Of a DNA stretch of 64,000 nucleotides, positions 52,051 through 61,837 are shown piece by piece. The position numbers and the translations under genes were made by a program. Under the pieces are notes generated by a model. The model saw nothing but the letters and a program-made list of their open reading frames with translations. It was not told the origin of the DNA and did not search any database. Numbering within the stretch: position 1 is the stretch's first letter; each line of letters starts with the position of its first letter. Source of the DNA: Hydrogenophaga sp. (GTDB lineage Bacteria; Pseudomonadota; Gammaproteobacteria; Burkholderiales; Burkholderiaceae_C); NCBI GenBank assembly GCA_030653975.1, contig JAURYH010000005.1:1-64000 (forward strand), given 5' to 3'.

Positions 52051-52464
52051 TTACTGAGACAAAGCGACCATGTGGTCCACGGCGGCCTTGAGGTCGTCGT
52101 CGGAGAGGGTCGTGCCACCCCCGCGTGCGGGCATCATGCCTTTGGCGCCGGTGTAGCCTTCGATGGCGTGTTTGTAGAGCGTGTCGTTGCCCTGTGCGAT
52201 GCGCGGACCCCAGTCGGCCTTGTCGCCGGGCTTGGGCGCGCCGGCCACGCCAGCCGCATGACACATGGCACAAGTCGCACCATAGACTTTTTTGCCCACG
52301 GTGTTTTCGGCCACCGGGCTTGGTGCGGGTTCCGGGGCGGGTGCGGGCGCAGCGGCCACCGGGGCAGGAGTGGCTGGCGCCGCCGCGGTCTCGGCGGGCT
52401 TTTCGCCGCAGGCCAGCAGGGCAGCACTGCAGCCCAGGATCAGGAGGAGGTTCTTGGCGTTCAT
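52051..52464 (-). CDS. Lipoprotein cytochrome c (c5-like)
   Basis: LLACGE lipobox; Ala/Pro linker; CAMCHAAG heme site. Confidence 0.9.
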   Translation of the reverse strand: MNAKNLLLILGCSAALLACGEKPAETAAAPATPAPVAAAPAPAPEPAPSPVAENTVGKKVYGATCAMCHAAGVAGAPKPGDKADWGPRIAQGNDTLYKHAIEGYTGAKGMMPARGGGTTLSDDDLKAAVDHMVALSQ

Positions 52465-52512
52465 GGGGTGTCCTTGAATGAAGTGGTGAAGGGAGTGGGG
52501 TGTGTTTTTAAC

Positions 52513-52529
52513 ATTCATTTTATATGAAT
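52513..52529. promoter_or_regulatory. Candidate NsrR-like operator ATTCA-N7-TGAAT
   Basis: ATTCATTTTATATGAAT inverted repeat, recurs at 61795-61811. Confidence 0.5.
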
Positions 52530-52543
52530 AATTAAACCAGTTT

Positions 52544-52557
52544 TTGACACGCATCAA
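52544..52557 (-). promoter_or_regulatory. FNR/DNR-type box upstream of cytochrome c gene
   Basis: TTGACACGCATCAA. Confidence 0.75.
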
Positions 52558-52570
52558 TGTGAACCGGGCT

Positions 52571-53185
52571 TCAGCCATGGGTGTGCGGGGCGAGCCGCTG
52601 CAGCGGTGCGGGCAGGCCTTTGCGCAGGCGCGCGGCCGTGAGCCATTCGCCTCCGTGCTGGTCGATGAACGCCCCTGCCTGGTGTTCGGTGGCGAACGCA
52701 GGCAGGTTGCCCGATCGCATCGGGCCCATCAGCCTGGACCCATGCACATACAGGGCCTGTTCGGCGGGCACCCAGACGCCGCTGTCCAGATCGGTGACGT
52801 AGGCGGCCACGATGCGGTCGACGCTCTGGCCGGCGGTGTAGCGCGGGACCTGCTGCAGGTACAGGAACAGGCTTAGGGGCGAGTCCAGATACTGCACCTC
52901 GCCGTTGGCAAAAATGACCTGTGCCGCCCAGCGCCGCTGGCGGGCAGGGAACATGCCGCAGACCGGGCAGCGCGCCTCGGGGGGCACTTCGCGTGCTGCG
53001 TCCAAGGGCAGGCCGGAGGCGGCGTCGTAAGAAAAAGTGGGCGCCACCAGGCAGACGTCGGACGGCAGTTCCGGGCCGGCACGGGCCGCTGCCACCGGGT
53101 CACCGGGCGGGCGCAAGCCCAGACCGGCGAACACTGCCACGCTGCCCAGCAACGAGAGACCGATGAACCGGCGGCGTTGCGGCAT
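52571..53185 (-). CDS. nosL: NosL-like copper chaperone (copy 2)
   Basis: CPVCGMFPARQRRWAAQVIFANGEVQYLDSP. Confidence 0.82.
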   Translation of the reverse strand: MPQRRRFIGLSLLGSVAVFAGLGLRPPGDPVAAARAGPELPSDVCLVAPTFSYDAASGLPLDAAREVPPEARCPVCGMFPARQRRWAAQVIFANGEVQYLDSPLSLFLYLQQVPRYTAGQSVDRIVAAYVTDLDSGVWVPAEQALYVHGSRLMGPMRSGNLPAFATEHQAGAFIDQHGGEWLTAARLRKGLPAPLQRLAPHTHG

Positions 53186-53730
53186 CACATGCGGGTGTCG
53201 TGCAGGGCACCACCGCTCAGATCGACCATCTCGGGTTTGATATCGGCGTAGCGCAGCAGGCGGCCACCGTGTTGCTGCACGAAGGTCTGGGCCTCGGCTT
53301 CCCCGGCGAAGCTCGCGGCCGTGGGCCCCATGGAGCCGTGGCGTTGGCTGCCCAGCACGTAGAACGCCTGGCGCGCGTCGATCCAGTGCCCCCGGGGCTG
53401 GTCCCAGTCGGCCTGGCCCATGTCCTGCACGTGCACAGACACCACCGCGCGCACCTGTTCGGGCGCCAGCAGCACCGACAGCAGTTCCACCGAGTCGCAG
53501 AACCATTGCACCTCGGCCACGCCGGCGTAGCGGATCTGGCCTTTGGGACCGGGGTAGTCGGACAACAGCATGCCGTCCAGCGAGCAGCTGGACTGGGCGC
53601 TGATCTCGGCCGGGGCGCCTGAGGCGGTATCGCCGCTCTGGCCGCAGCCCAGCAGGCTGAGGGTGGCGAGGCCGGCGCAGCCGCACAGCAGGCGCCGGCG
53701 GTTCAGGGGAAGGTGGGAAGGGGTGTTCAT
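53185..53730 (-). CDS. nosL: NosL-like lipoprotein (copy 1)
   Basis: SLLGCGQ lipobox; CSLDGMLLSDYPGPKGQIRYAG. Confidence 0.82.
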   Translation of the reverse strand: MNTPSHLPLNRRRLLCGCAGLATLSLLGCGQSGDTASGAPAEISAQSSCSLDGMLLSDYPGPKGQIRYAGVAEVQWFCDSVELLSVLLAPEQVRAVVSVHVQDMGQADWDQPRGHWIDARQAFYVLGSQRHGSMGPTAASFAGEAEAQTFVQQHGGRLLRYADIKPEMVDLSGGALHDTRM

Positions 53731-54554
53731 GGTCGGAATCTCCAGGAGGCCAGGGCAAGGGGGGCGATGATCCAGGCCAGCATGGCGCTGGTGAGCCAGC
53801 CCACCTGGCTGAGCGCCGGGGGCAGGATGCTGGCCAGGCCGTACAGGCGCTGCACGTCGTCGAGCGAAAACACGTTGAGGATGCGGAAGATGTCGGCCGG
53901 GTTCAGCAGCAGCAGGTAGGCGAAGACCTGGCCGCCGAACTGGCCGCCGGTGGCCACCAGCAGGCCCAGCAGCAGCAGGTCGAACACCAGCACCAGCGCA
54001 AACCACAGCGCGATGGCCAGGCCCGAGGCGCGGGTGCGGTCGCGGGCCAGCACCGACAGCAGCACCGCCAGGCTCAGGAACGCCAGTCCCAGCAGCACCG
54101 AGCTGAGCACGAAGCCGGCGTAGTGGTACAGGCCGGCCCAGCTGAAACGCTGGTACAGCAGCAGCGCCACCAGCGCAAAGCCCGAGACGGTGGACAGCGT
54201 CAGCGCACCGGCAAGCCCGAGGTACTTGCCCAGCAGCAGTTCCAGCCGCGTGATGGGCAGGGCCAGCAGCAGGTCAAGCGAGCCACGCTCGCGCTCGCCG
54301 ACGATGGCGTCGAAGCCGAGCAACAGCGCGATCAGCGGGATCAGGTAGATCACCAGGCTGACCAGGCTGGCGATGGTGAGCTCGATCGAGCGCGGACCGA
54401 TCTGCCCTTGGGCTGCCGAGCCGAAGTAGGTGATGAGCAGCGAGAACACGGTGAAGACCACGGCCACGGCCAGCACCCAGCGGTTGCGCAGCCGGTCGCG
54501 GAATTCCTTGGCGGCCACGGCCTGCACCTGGCGCCATTGCAATGAAACGTTCAT
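53727..54554 (-). CDS. nosY: ABC permease NosY
   Basis: ABC-2 multi-TM; AKEFRDRLRNRWVLAVAVVFT. Confidence 0.93.
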   Translation of the reverse strand: MNVSLQWRQVQAVAAKEFRDRLRNRWVLAVAVVFTVFSLLITYFGSAAQGQIGPRSIELTIASLVSLVIYLIPLIALLLGFDAIVGERERGSLDLLLALPITRLELLLGKYLGLAGALTLSTVSGFALVALLLYQRFSWAGLYHYAGFVLSSVLLGLAFLSLAVLLSVLARDRTRASGLAIALWFALVLVFDLLLLGLLVATGGQFGGQVFAYLLLLNPADIFRILNVFSLDDVQRLYGLASILPPALSQVGWLTSAMLAWIIAPLALASWRFRP

Positions 54555-55495
54555 GGGGCCTCCCTCAGGCCGAAGTACACGTCCTCCAGCGAGGGTTCGT
54601 GGATCTGCAGATCGCTCAGGCTCGCGCTGGCCAGCCAGGACAGCACGCGCATCTTGTGCTCGCGCGGGCAGCGCAGTTCCATCAACCCCGGTTCCGGGTG
54701 GTGCAGTCCGACGTCGGCACCGGCCAGTTGCCCGGGCAGATCGTTGGCCAGGGTCTGCAGCCAGGTTGGCGCGGCGCGCAGCTGGAACACCAGGGGCATG
54801 CGCGAGCGCTCGCGCAGCGCCTGCACCGTGCCCTGCGCGCACACGCGGCCGTTGCTGAGCATGGCCAGTGCATCGACGCGCTGTTGCAGTTCGGCCAGGA
54901 TGTGCGAGCTGATGACCAGGGTCACGCCCTGCGAGCGCAGCAGGTCGAGCTGGTCGTAGAAATCGCGGATCGCCGACGGGTCCAGGCCGGTGGTGGGTTC
55001 GTCGAGCAGCAGCAGCTGCGGGTCGCCCAGCAGAGCCTGGGCAAAACCCAGCCGCTGGCGCATGCCCTTGGAGTATTCGCGCACCGCGCGGTGGCCCGCC
55101 GGGGTCAGGCCGACGCGGTCGAGCAGGTCGGCGCATTGTGTCTGCGGCGCGCCCTTGAGGCGCGCGAAGAAGCGCAGCGTCTCCAGCCCGGTGAGGTTGT
55201 CGTACAGCACCAGGTTCTCGGGCAGGTAGCCCAGGGCGCGCCGGGTGGTTCGGAAGTCGGGGCCGTTCACCGCGCAGCCGTTGACACGGATGTGGCCCCG
55301 GCTGGGGGTGATGAGGCCGAGCACGAGCTTGAACAGCGTGCTCTTGCCGGCGCCGTTGTGGCCGATCAGGCCGAAGAGCTGGCCACGCGGCACTGTCAGA
55401 CTCACGTTGTCCAGCGCCAGCAGCGGCGCACGCCGGCTGCCATAGGGTTTGGTGACGCCCTCCAGGTGCAGGGCCTCAGCGGAAAAACTTGTCAC
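54551..55495 (-). CDS. nosF: ABC ATP-binding protein NosF
   Basis: GLIGHNGAGKSTLFKL; YSKGMRQRLGFAQALLGDPQLLLLDEPTTGLD. Confidence 0.95.
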   Translation of the reverse strand: MTSFSAEALHLEGVTKPYGSRRAPLLALDNVSLTVPRGQLFGLIGHNGAGKSTLFKLVLGLITPSRGHIRVNGCAVNGPDFRTTRRALGYLPENLVLYDNLTGLETLRFFARLKGAPQTQCADLLDRVGLTPAGHRAVREYSKGMRQRLGFAQALLGDPQLLLLDEPTTGLDPSAIRDFYDQLDLLRSQGVTLVISSHILAELQQRVDALAMLSNGRVCAQGTVQALRERSRMPLVFQLRAAPTWLQTLANDLPGQLAGADVGLHHPEPGLMELRCPREHKMRVLSWLASASLSDLQIHEPSLEDVYFGLREAP

Positions 55496-56759
55496 GCCAT
55501 GTGCTCCAGTCGGGGTGTTTCGGCGCCATGGCCGGATGGGGGTCGATCACGCTGGGCACGCGCAGAACCGGGAACTGGTGCCCCAGCACACGCAGGGCCT
55601 GCACCGCGGGGCTGCCCAGCAAGAGTTGAATGGAAGGGTGGCGCCACTGCAGGCGGTCCACCAGGTCGTTGGCTTCGTAGGACAGGTCGCCGATGCCGTT
55701 GCCGTCGCGGTCCCAGCCCAGGTAGTTGCTCCAGTGATTGCCCTGTCCGGGCTGGGGATGGCCCCAGGGTTCGTCGCGCGCGCCGACGTAGCGCACCTGC
55801 TCCCGGTTGGCGATGAAGTCGTTGCCCACCACCTGGTTGCGCGTCGACCCGGCGGACAGGTGCACCCCGACGCGGTTGTCCACCACCAGGTTGTTGCGCA
55901 GCGTCACGTACTCGACGTCGTAGATGAAGAAGCCGCGGTCGTTGCCGGCCACCACGTTGTTTTCGATCACCGAGTCCTGCAGGGTGCGCAGCATGATGCC
56001 GTGGTCGGAGTTGCCCCAGGTGCGGTTGCCGCGCACCACCTGGTCGCGCACCTCCATCAAGGCCAGGCCGCCGCGGTTGTAGTAGCTGTCGTTGTCTTCC
56101 CACAGGTTGTGGTACGAGTTCATGTAGTGCGCGCCATAGCGGCTGTGGTGCAGCCGGTTGCCGCGGAACTCGGCGTGGTGCGACACGTCGACGTACAGCG
56201 CGTCGCGCACGAAGCTGATGTCGTTGCCGGTGATGCGCGCGCCCTGCGTGTTGTAGAGCTGGATGCCGTTGCCGCGCTGCGAGGAGTTGAGGTCGCGCAG
56301 GCCGGTGATGCGGTTGTGTTCGATGCGCACCTCGTTGGCCTTTTCGATCCACAGGCCGAAGAGGTTGTAGGTCAGGTCGCAACGCCGCACCACGGCACGG
56401 TGCGAACCGGGCTGCACGTAGATGCCCGCGTGCTGGCTCTTCAGGCTGGTGCCCGAGTCGCGCACGATCAGGTTTTCGATCAGCACGTCGGGCGAGGCTA
56501 TGCGGATGGTGTCGCCGCGCTGGCCGCCACTGAGGGTGGGGCGGTTGATGCCGCGCAGGGTCAGGGGCTTGTCGATGCGCAGGTTGACGCTGTAGAACCC
56601 GCGTGCCACTTCCACCACGTCGCCGGCGGCGGCCTGCGCCACGGCGGCCTGGATGTCGCCGCCCGGCTCCACCCGCCACACGGCGGACCACGCGGGCAGG
56701 GCCAGGCCCAGCAGCCACAGACAGGCCAACCGTTGGCGCCAGGTGGGTCGGGTCTTCAC
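55476..56759 (-). CDS. nosD: Periplasmic copper-processing protein NosD
   Basis: Parallel beta-helix repeats; GTG start overlaps nosR stop. Confidence 0.93.
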   Translation of the reverse strand: MKTRPTWRQRLACLWLLGLALPAWSAVWRVEPGGDIQAAVAQAAAGDVVEVARGFYSVNLRIDKPLTLRGINRPTLSGGQRGDTIRIASPDVLIENLIVRDSGTSLKSQHAGIYVQPGSHRAVVRRCDLTYNLFGLWIEKANEVRIEHNRITGLRDLNSSQRGNGIQLYNTQGARITGNDISFVRDALYVDVSHHAEFRGNRLHHSRYGAHYMNSYHNLWEDNDSYYNRGGLALMEVRDQVVRGNRTWGNSDHGIMLRTLQDSVIENNVVAGNDRGFFIYDVEYVTLRNNLVVDNRVGVHLSAGSTRNQVVGNDFIANREQVRYVGARDEPWGHPQPGQGNHWSNYLGWDRDGNGIGDLSYEANDLVDRLQWRHPSIQLLLGSPAVQALRVLGHQFPVLRVPSVIDPHPAMAPKHPDWSTWRDKFFR

Positions 56760-59374
56760 GCCAGGTGTCCCAGGGTCTTGAGGACGAGGAACAGCGTCGC
56801 GCCGATCAGCAGGTTCTTGAACCCTACATAGCTGAGCATGTCCATCCAGTTCGCCACCCGGTAGCGCGCCTGCCACCACGGGCCGTCCTTCACATAGCGC
56901 TTGCCCGCCATGCGGATCAGCACCTCGTACACGCTCCAGCCAAACCACCAGCCGATGATGGCGCTGGCCGAGAGCCGCCCGTCGGCCGCCAGCAGCCAGG
57001 CCACGCTCGCGGCCAGGGCCAGCGAGAGCCCGGCGAACTGCAGGGCACGCTGGCTCTTCCAGCCGTCGCGGCTCCAGGGCCACAGGTGGTGCTGCAGCTC
57101 CTGCCACAGACCTTTCAGGCCCGGGGCACGGCCACCGGGCCAGGGCTGGGCGGGCGCGGTGGGCATGCGCGGATCGGGGCCCTGCGCCGCCCGGGCGCTG
57201 ACGGGCGAAACCGGTTGGATGGGGATGAAGTAACCGTCGCGCCCGATCGGCGTGATGAGCAGGCCGTCGCGTTCGCGGCGCTTGCGTTCCTTGGCCAGCG
57301 GCGGGCAGCCCTTCTGGTCGGTGTAGAGCACCATGCAGTCCAGGCAGTGCAGGCATTCGCGGTGGTCGATGCGGCCATCGGCGTCGATCGCCTGCGCTCC
57401 GCAGCCCACGGCGCAGGCCTTGCAGCTGTTGCAGTCCTGCTTGCGCTGCAGACCGAACCAGCGGAAGGTGCTGGGCATGGCCAGCGAGGCGCCCAGCGGG
57501 CAGATGTACTTGCAGTAGGGGCGTTCGATGAACAGCGACAGGCCCAGGATCACCACCACGAACAGACCATAAGGCCAGCTGCGGTGGGTGATGCCGACCA
57601 GGAAGGTGGTCTTGAACGGCTCCACCTCGGCCAGCACCTCGGCCAGCCCCATGGAGAACATCGACACCACCAGCAGGCCGAAGAAGATGGCGTACTTCAG
57701 CCACTTGAGCCGGTCGTGCCAGACCTGCGGCAGCTTCGTCTGGAAGCGCTTGAGGCCGATCACCCGCCCCACCTTGTAGAGCGCCTCGGAGAGCGAGCCG
57801 AAGGGGCACATCCAGCCGCAGAACAGCCCACGACCGAACACGAACACGGTGACGATGATGAAGACCCAGAAGATGAAGATGAACGGGTCCGACAGGAACA
57901 GCGACCAGGTCCACTGGAACAGCAGGGCGTGGAACCAGGTCAGTACCTGGGTGATGGAGGGCTGCGCCATGAGGCCGAAGCCGATGAAGCTGATGCTGAT
58001 GGCCCAGGCCGAGTATTTGAAGGCGTTGACCGGCCACTTGTTCTTGTGGGTCGAGCGCCGCGTGAGCTGGTCGCGCAGGGCATAGACCACGGCCACCGCC
58101 AGCAGCAGGGCGGAAAAGAGGGCGATCTCGATGGCGCGCGACTTCCAGATGCGCACCCAGGGGGCGTCGGGCTCGGTCACGGCGGGGCGGCCGCCTTGCA
58201 GCATCTCGGTGGGCAGCCAGTACTTGGTCTCGAAGACCGCGAAGCTGCGGTGCCCGGTGGCGCGGTCCACGCGATTGCCCAGGAATGCCAGCTTCCAGGG
58301 GTAGGCCGCCGAGAAGCTCTCGGAGCGGACCACGAAGATCGCCGACTCGGAGTAGCGCGGCGCCCCCTCGGCTTCCAGCCCATAAAGGTTGAACGAGTCC
58401 AGGTCCCGGAAGGTGAAGGCATCGGCGCCCTGCTTGACCTGGATGCGGTCGTAGATGCCGCCGCGCACGAAGCCCGAGCCCTTGAAGGATTCGATGCCGG
58501 CACTGCGCACCACGAACAGTGCCTGTTCGCTGTCTTTCAGGCGCGAGCGCAGCGTGGCGAAGCCCGACTTGCCGAGCAGGCTCTGGCCCACATCGGGGTG
58601 GTTGAGGTCACCGAACCACAGCTCGATGAAGGGCTCGGCGCTGCGCTCCAGGCCCAGCTGCTCGGGCATCACGCGCAGGCGCTGCACCGCGCCCATCTTC
58701 ACCAGCTCGTCCCAGCGGTAGGGCCGGCCGCTGGTCACGAAACGTGCCGGGTCGCGGCGGGTGGGTTCGATGATGCCGACCTGGCGGGCCACCGCCGAGC
58801 CCGAGAGCTGCATCACCTGGTTCTGCGCGATCACCGTGACGGTGGCGCCGGAGATGGCGTCCAGGCCCAGGATGTTCTCGTCCGGGCGCGAAGGACCGAC
58901 CTCGATCTGGTCGGTGACCGACTTGCCGAGGTACTGGTTGTTGAAGTTGACCAGCGTGGACTCTGGAATGCCCAGCAGCAGGATGGGCTCGGAGTGCTTG
59001 AGCACCTTCACGCCGACGTAGCGGCCGCGCGCGTCCATGCCGATCAGCGTGATCACCGGCTTGCCGGAATAGGCCGGGGTGTCGGTGATGTCGGTCGAGA
59101 GCATCACGTAGCCCAGCAGGGTCTTCTTGCCCGGCTGTTGCGGGTCGGCCTCGCCGTAGGCCTCCACATACGGTGGCTGGCCCTTGCGCTGGGAAAAACT
59201 CTTGGCGCCCGGGAACACCTCCGCGCAGGGCACGAGGGCGCACAGGTCGGGGTTGGTGGCCAGGTCGGCGGGCAGATGGGCCTCGTAGGCCTGCGCCTGG
59301 GCTTCGTTGCCGAGCGGGCTCAGCAACAGAGCGGCGGCGGTCAGCGCGGCCGAGAAAAGTCGTGCAATCGACAT
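56756..59374 (-). CDS. nosR: NosR regulator/electron donor, FMN-binding and polyferredoxin
   Basis: SGATVT FMN-type motif; CGWMCPFGSLSE; two C-terminal 4Fe-4S motifs. Confidence 0.95.
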   Translation of the reverse strand: MSIARLFSAALTAAALLLSPLGNEAQAQAYEAHLPADLATNPDLCALVPCAEVFPGAKSFSQRKGQPPYVEAYGEADPQQPGKKTLLGYVMLSTDITDTPAYSGKPVITLIGMDARGRYVGVKVLKHSEPILLLGIPESTLVNFNNQYLGKSVTDQIEVGPSRPDENILGLDAISGATVTVIAQNQVMQLSGSAVARQVGIIEPTRRDPARFVTSGRPYRWDELVKMGAVQRLRVMPEQLGLERSAEPFIELWFGDLNHPDVGQSLLGKSGFATLRSRLKDSEQALFVVRSAGIESFKGSGFVRGGIYDRIQVKQGADAFTFRDLDSFNLYGLEAEGAPRYSESAIFVVRSESFSAAYPWKLAFLGNRVDRATGHRSFAVFETKYWLPTEMLQGGRPAVTEPDAPWVRIWKSRAIEIALFSALLLAVAVVYALRDQLTRRSTHKNKWPVNAFKYSAWAISISFIGFGLMAQPSITQVLTWFHALLFQWTWSLFLSDPFIFIFWVFIIVTVFVFGRGLFCGWMCPFGSLSEALYKVGRVIGLKRFQTKLPQVWHDRLKWLKYAIFFGLLVVSMFSMGLAEVLAEVEPFKTTFLVGITHRSWPYGLFVVVILGLSLFIERPYCKYICPLGASLAMPSTFRWFGLQRKQDCNSCKACAVGCGAQAIDADGRIDHRECLHCLDCMVLYTDQKGCPPLAKERKRRERDGLLITPIGRDGYFIPIQPVSPVSARAAQGPDPRMPTAPAQPWPGGRAPGLKGLWQELQHHLWPWSRDGWKSQRALQFAGLSLALAASVAWLLAADGRLSASAIIGWWFGWSVYEVLIRMAGKRYVKDGPWWQARYRVANWMDMLSYVGFKNLLIGATLFLVLKTLGHLA

Positions 59375-59471
59375 CGTTGGAATCCGGGGGGCGGGGACCG
59401 GTGCCAGCGCCACACGGCGCGGGCATCGGTCCCGGCAAAACAGGACCTCCCCGGGGGGAGGTTTTGAAGGC

Positions 59472-61397
59472 TTATGCCTCCACGATCATGCGGGTGCGCA
59501 TCTCCAGGTGCAGGGCGTGGCAGAAGTGCGTGCAATAGCACCAGTACACGCCGGGGTCGCCCGCCGTGAAGGTGACGGAGGCGGTTTCGCCCGGGTTGAC
59601 GATGAAGTTGACGTCGTGGTTCGGGATCGCGAAGCCGTGCGTCAGGTCTTCGATCTTGTCCAGGTTGGTCAGGATCAGCGTGACCTCGTCACCCGCCTTC
59701 ACCTTGAACTCGCGCAGCGAGAAGGCCGGTGCCTGAGACGTCATCTTCACGGTCACCTTCTTGCCGTTGCGCACCACGCCCGAGTCCTTCGGGTCCTTGA
59801 CGGCGTTCGGGAAGTCGTCGAGGCTGTAGACCTGCTTGGGCTTGACCAGGTCGCGCTTGAAGATGATGAAGTCGTGTGGTTCGCCGCGCACCGGGTGGTC
59901 GGCCAGCAGCACCATCTTCTCGCCCGACATGTCGATGATCTGCTCGTTCTCGGCGTGCAGCGGGCCCACTGGCAGGAAGCGGTCTTTCGAGAACTTGCAG
60001 CCCACGGCCAGGTACTTGCCGTCGGCGGCAATGGTCTCCGACTGCGAGCCGTTGATGTGGCCCGGCTGGTACTGCACGTCCAGGCGGTCGACCACGTACT
60101 TGGCGGCCTTGTCGCCGGCGTGGAACTTGATCGCGGCGTCCACGTTCCATTTCACGATCTGGCTGTCCAGGAACAGCGTGGTGTAGGCGTTGCCACGGCC
60201 GTCAAAGGCGGTGTGCAGCGGGCCCAGGCCGATCTCGACCTCGGCCACGATGGCGTCGTCCAGCTTCTCGACCTTGCCGTCGAACCATTCCAGCACCTTG
60301 GCCAGCTCGATCACCGTGGCGGTGGGCGAGAGCTTGCCGGCGCAGATGAAGTACTTCTGGTCCGGGCTGGCGTTGACGCCGTGCGGGTTCTTGGGCACCG
60401 ACACGTAGGCGGTCAGCGCGGTCGTGGGATCCTGGTTGGTTGCTTGCGTGCCATCAACCACGGGCACCTTGGAGCTGCCGAAGGTCTTGAACTTGCCGGC
60501 CTTCACCGCCGCTTCGATGCGGGCGATGTTGAAGAAGATGCAGGCATCGCGCTCGGCGGACATCATGTCCTCGTACCTCGCGCCCATCTCGGTGTTGTAC
60601 TGGTTCGACGCGGCCAGCTTGCCGTCGTAGGACGTGGCCACCAGGTCGCAGTTGCCGTCGATCAGCACCTGCCAGCGCACTTCCATGGTTTCGGCGTCGA
60701 CGCAGCTGAACAGGGAACGGTACGTGCCCGCGTCCTCGAGGCCGGAGTTGGGCAGCGGAATGCCGAATTCGCCGCCGCAGAACACGCGCGTGGTGTAGTT
60801 GATGGCGGGGTCCACCGGATCGCGTTTGTCGGGGAAGATGCCGTGGAAGCCCTGCACGTTGGGCAGCTGGGTGATCTTGTCGCAGATGAAGTAGTCCAGA
60901 CGGATGCGTGCGATGCGGCTGTTGATCTTGTCGTTGATCCAGGCGTAGCGGCCGTCGTAGTTGCCGTCTTTGTACGAGGCGTGCGTGTGGTGGGTGTCAC
61001 CCACGGTGTAGCGCAACGCGCCGTTGGGCTTGGTGCCCATGATCGCCTTGGACTCGTTGGTGATGCCCCAGCCCACCAGGGCGTCGGGCACGAAGCAGGG
61101 GATGCGAAGCAGTTCGCGACCCGAGGGCAGGCCGAGCACACGCATGTCGCCGGTGTGGCCACCGCTCCACAGACCGTAGTAGGTGTCGAGTTCACCGGGC
61201 TTGAGGTGCGTGGCGTTGGCGCCGGCGTGTGCCGCATCGGGGGCCGCGGCCGGTGCCGTGGCGGGGGCGGCACCCGACTCCTTCTCGGTGCAGGCCGCGG
61301 CGCCCATCGTCAGTCCCGCCAGCGCGGCGGTGTTGAGAAAACGCCGGCGACCCCATACGGTGGTGTCGCTGGCAGACAAGGTGCTGTCGTCTTTCAT
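59472..61397 (-). CDS. nosZ: Nitrous-oxide reductase NosZ (Tat-exported)
   Basis: WGRRRFLNTAALAG Tat-like signal; CuA motif YWCYCTHFCHALHLEMRTRM. Confidence 0.97.
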   Translation of the reverse strand: MKDDSTLSASDTTVWGRRRFLNTAALAGLTMGAAACTEKESGAAPATAPAAAPDAAHAGANATHLKPGELDTYYGLWSGGHTGDMRVLGLPSGRELLRIPCFVPDALVGWGITNESKAIMGTKPNGALRYTVGDTHHTHASYKDGNYDGRYAWINDKINSRIARIRLDYFICDKITQLPNVQGFHGIFPDKRDPVDPAINYTTRVFCGGEFGIPLPNSGLEDAGTYRSLFSCVDAETMEVRWQVLIDGNCDLVATSYDGKLAASNQYNTEMGARYEDMMSAERDACIFFNIARIEAAVKAGKFKTFGSSKVPVVDGTQATNQDPTTALTAYVSVPKNPHGVNASPDQKYFICAGKLSPTATVIELAKVLEWFDGKVEKLDDAIVAEVEIGLGPLHTAFDGRGNAYTTLFLDSQIVKWNVDAAIKFHAGDKAAKYVVDRLDVQYQPGHINGSQSETIAADGKYLAVGCKFSKDRFLPVGPLHAENEQIIDMSGEKMVLLADHPVRGEPHDFIIFKRDLVKPKQVYSLDDFPNAVKDPKDSGVVRNGKKVTVKMTSQAPAFSLREFKVKAGDEVTLILTNLDKIEDLTHGFAIPNHDVNFIVNPGETASVTFTAGDPGVYWCYCTHFCHALHLEMRTRMIVEA

Positions 61398-61771
61398 GTG
61401 TGAACCTCTTGGGTCTGGTGATGGAAAAAGGGTGGGCCTCGCGCGGGAGGCGGCATGGCCACAGGGGCAGGGGGCACGCTGCTTTCGCCACCGGCCGCCA
61501 GCGTGTGAGGGCGCGGCCGTTCGGCGAACGCCGTCTCTGCGGGGGGTGCAGGCAAGGCGGCGGGCAGGCACAGGGCGCAGTCCAGCGTCGGGGTTGGCAG
61601 GCTGTCGGGGCTGTCGTCGGCGTTGACCCACTTGATGCCACTGCTGCCGCAGACCTCGGTCATGCCGTGTTGGGTCGGCAGGGGCGATGCAAAGACGATG
61701 CCCCAGCAGAACAGCAGGCACCACAGGACCCAGCGCTGCCGGGCTCGTGTGGGCTGGGTGAATGTGGGCAT
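61394..61771 (-). CDS. DUF2946-like Cys/His protein preceding nosZ
   Basis: HGMTEVCGSSGIKWVN...LDCALCLPAALP; 4-nt overlap with nosZ. Confidence 0.75.
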   Translation of the reverse strand: MPTFTQPTRARQRWVLWCLLFCWGIVFASPLPTQHGMTEVCGSSGIKWVNADDSPDSLPTPTLDCALCLPAALPAPPAETAFAERPRPHTLAAGGESSVPPAPVAMPPPARGPPFFHHQTQEVHT

Positions 61772-61794
61772 GCCCGGACTATAAGTCCGATATG

Positions 61795-61811
61795 ATTCAA
61801 ATGAAATGAAT
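61795..61811. promoter_or_regulatory. Candidate NsrR-like operator ATTCA-N7-TGAAT
   Basis: ATTCAAATGAAATGAAT inverted repeat. Confidence 0.5.
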
Positions 61812-61823
61812 ATTTAAAAACGT

Positions 61824-61837
61824 TTGACCTGGATCAA
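61824..61837 (-). promoter_or_regulatory. FNR/DNR-type box upstream of DUF2946-nosZ
   Basis: TTGACCTGGATCAA. Confidence 0.78.

Noticed and set aside
56603-59467. 954-aa plus-strand ORF opposite nosR
   Set aside because: Shadow ORF; nosR motifs on the minus strand.
59307-61403. 698-aa plus-strand ORF opposite nosZ
   Set aside because: Shadow ORF; NosZ CuA motif on the minus strand.
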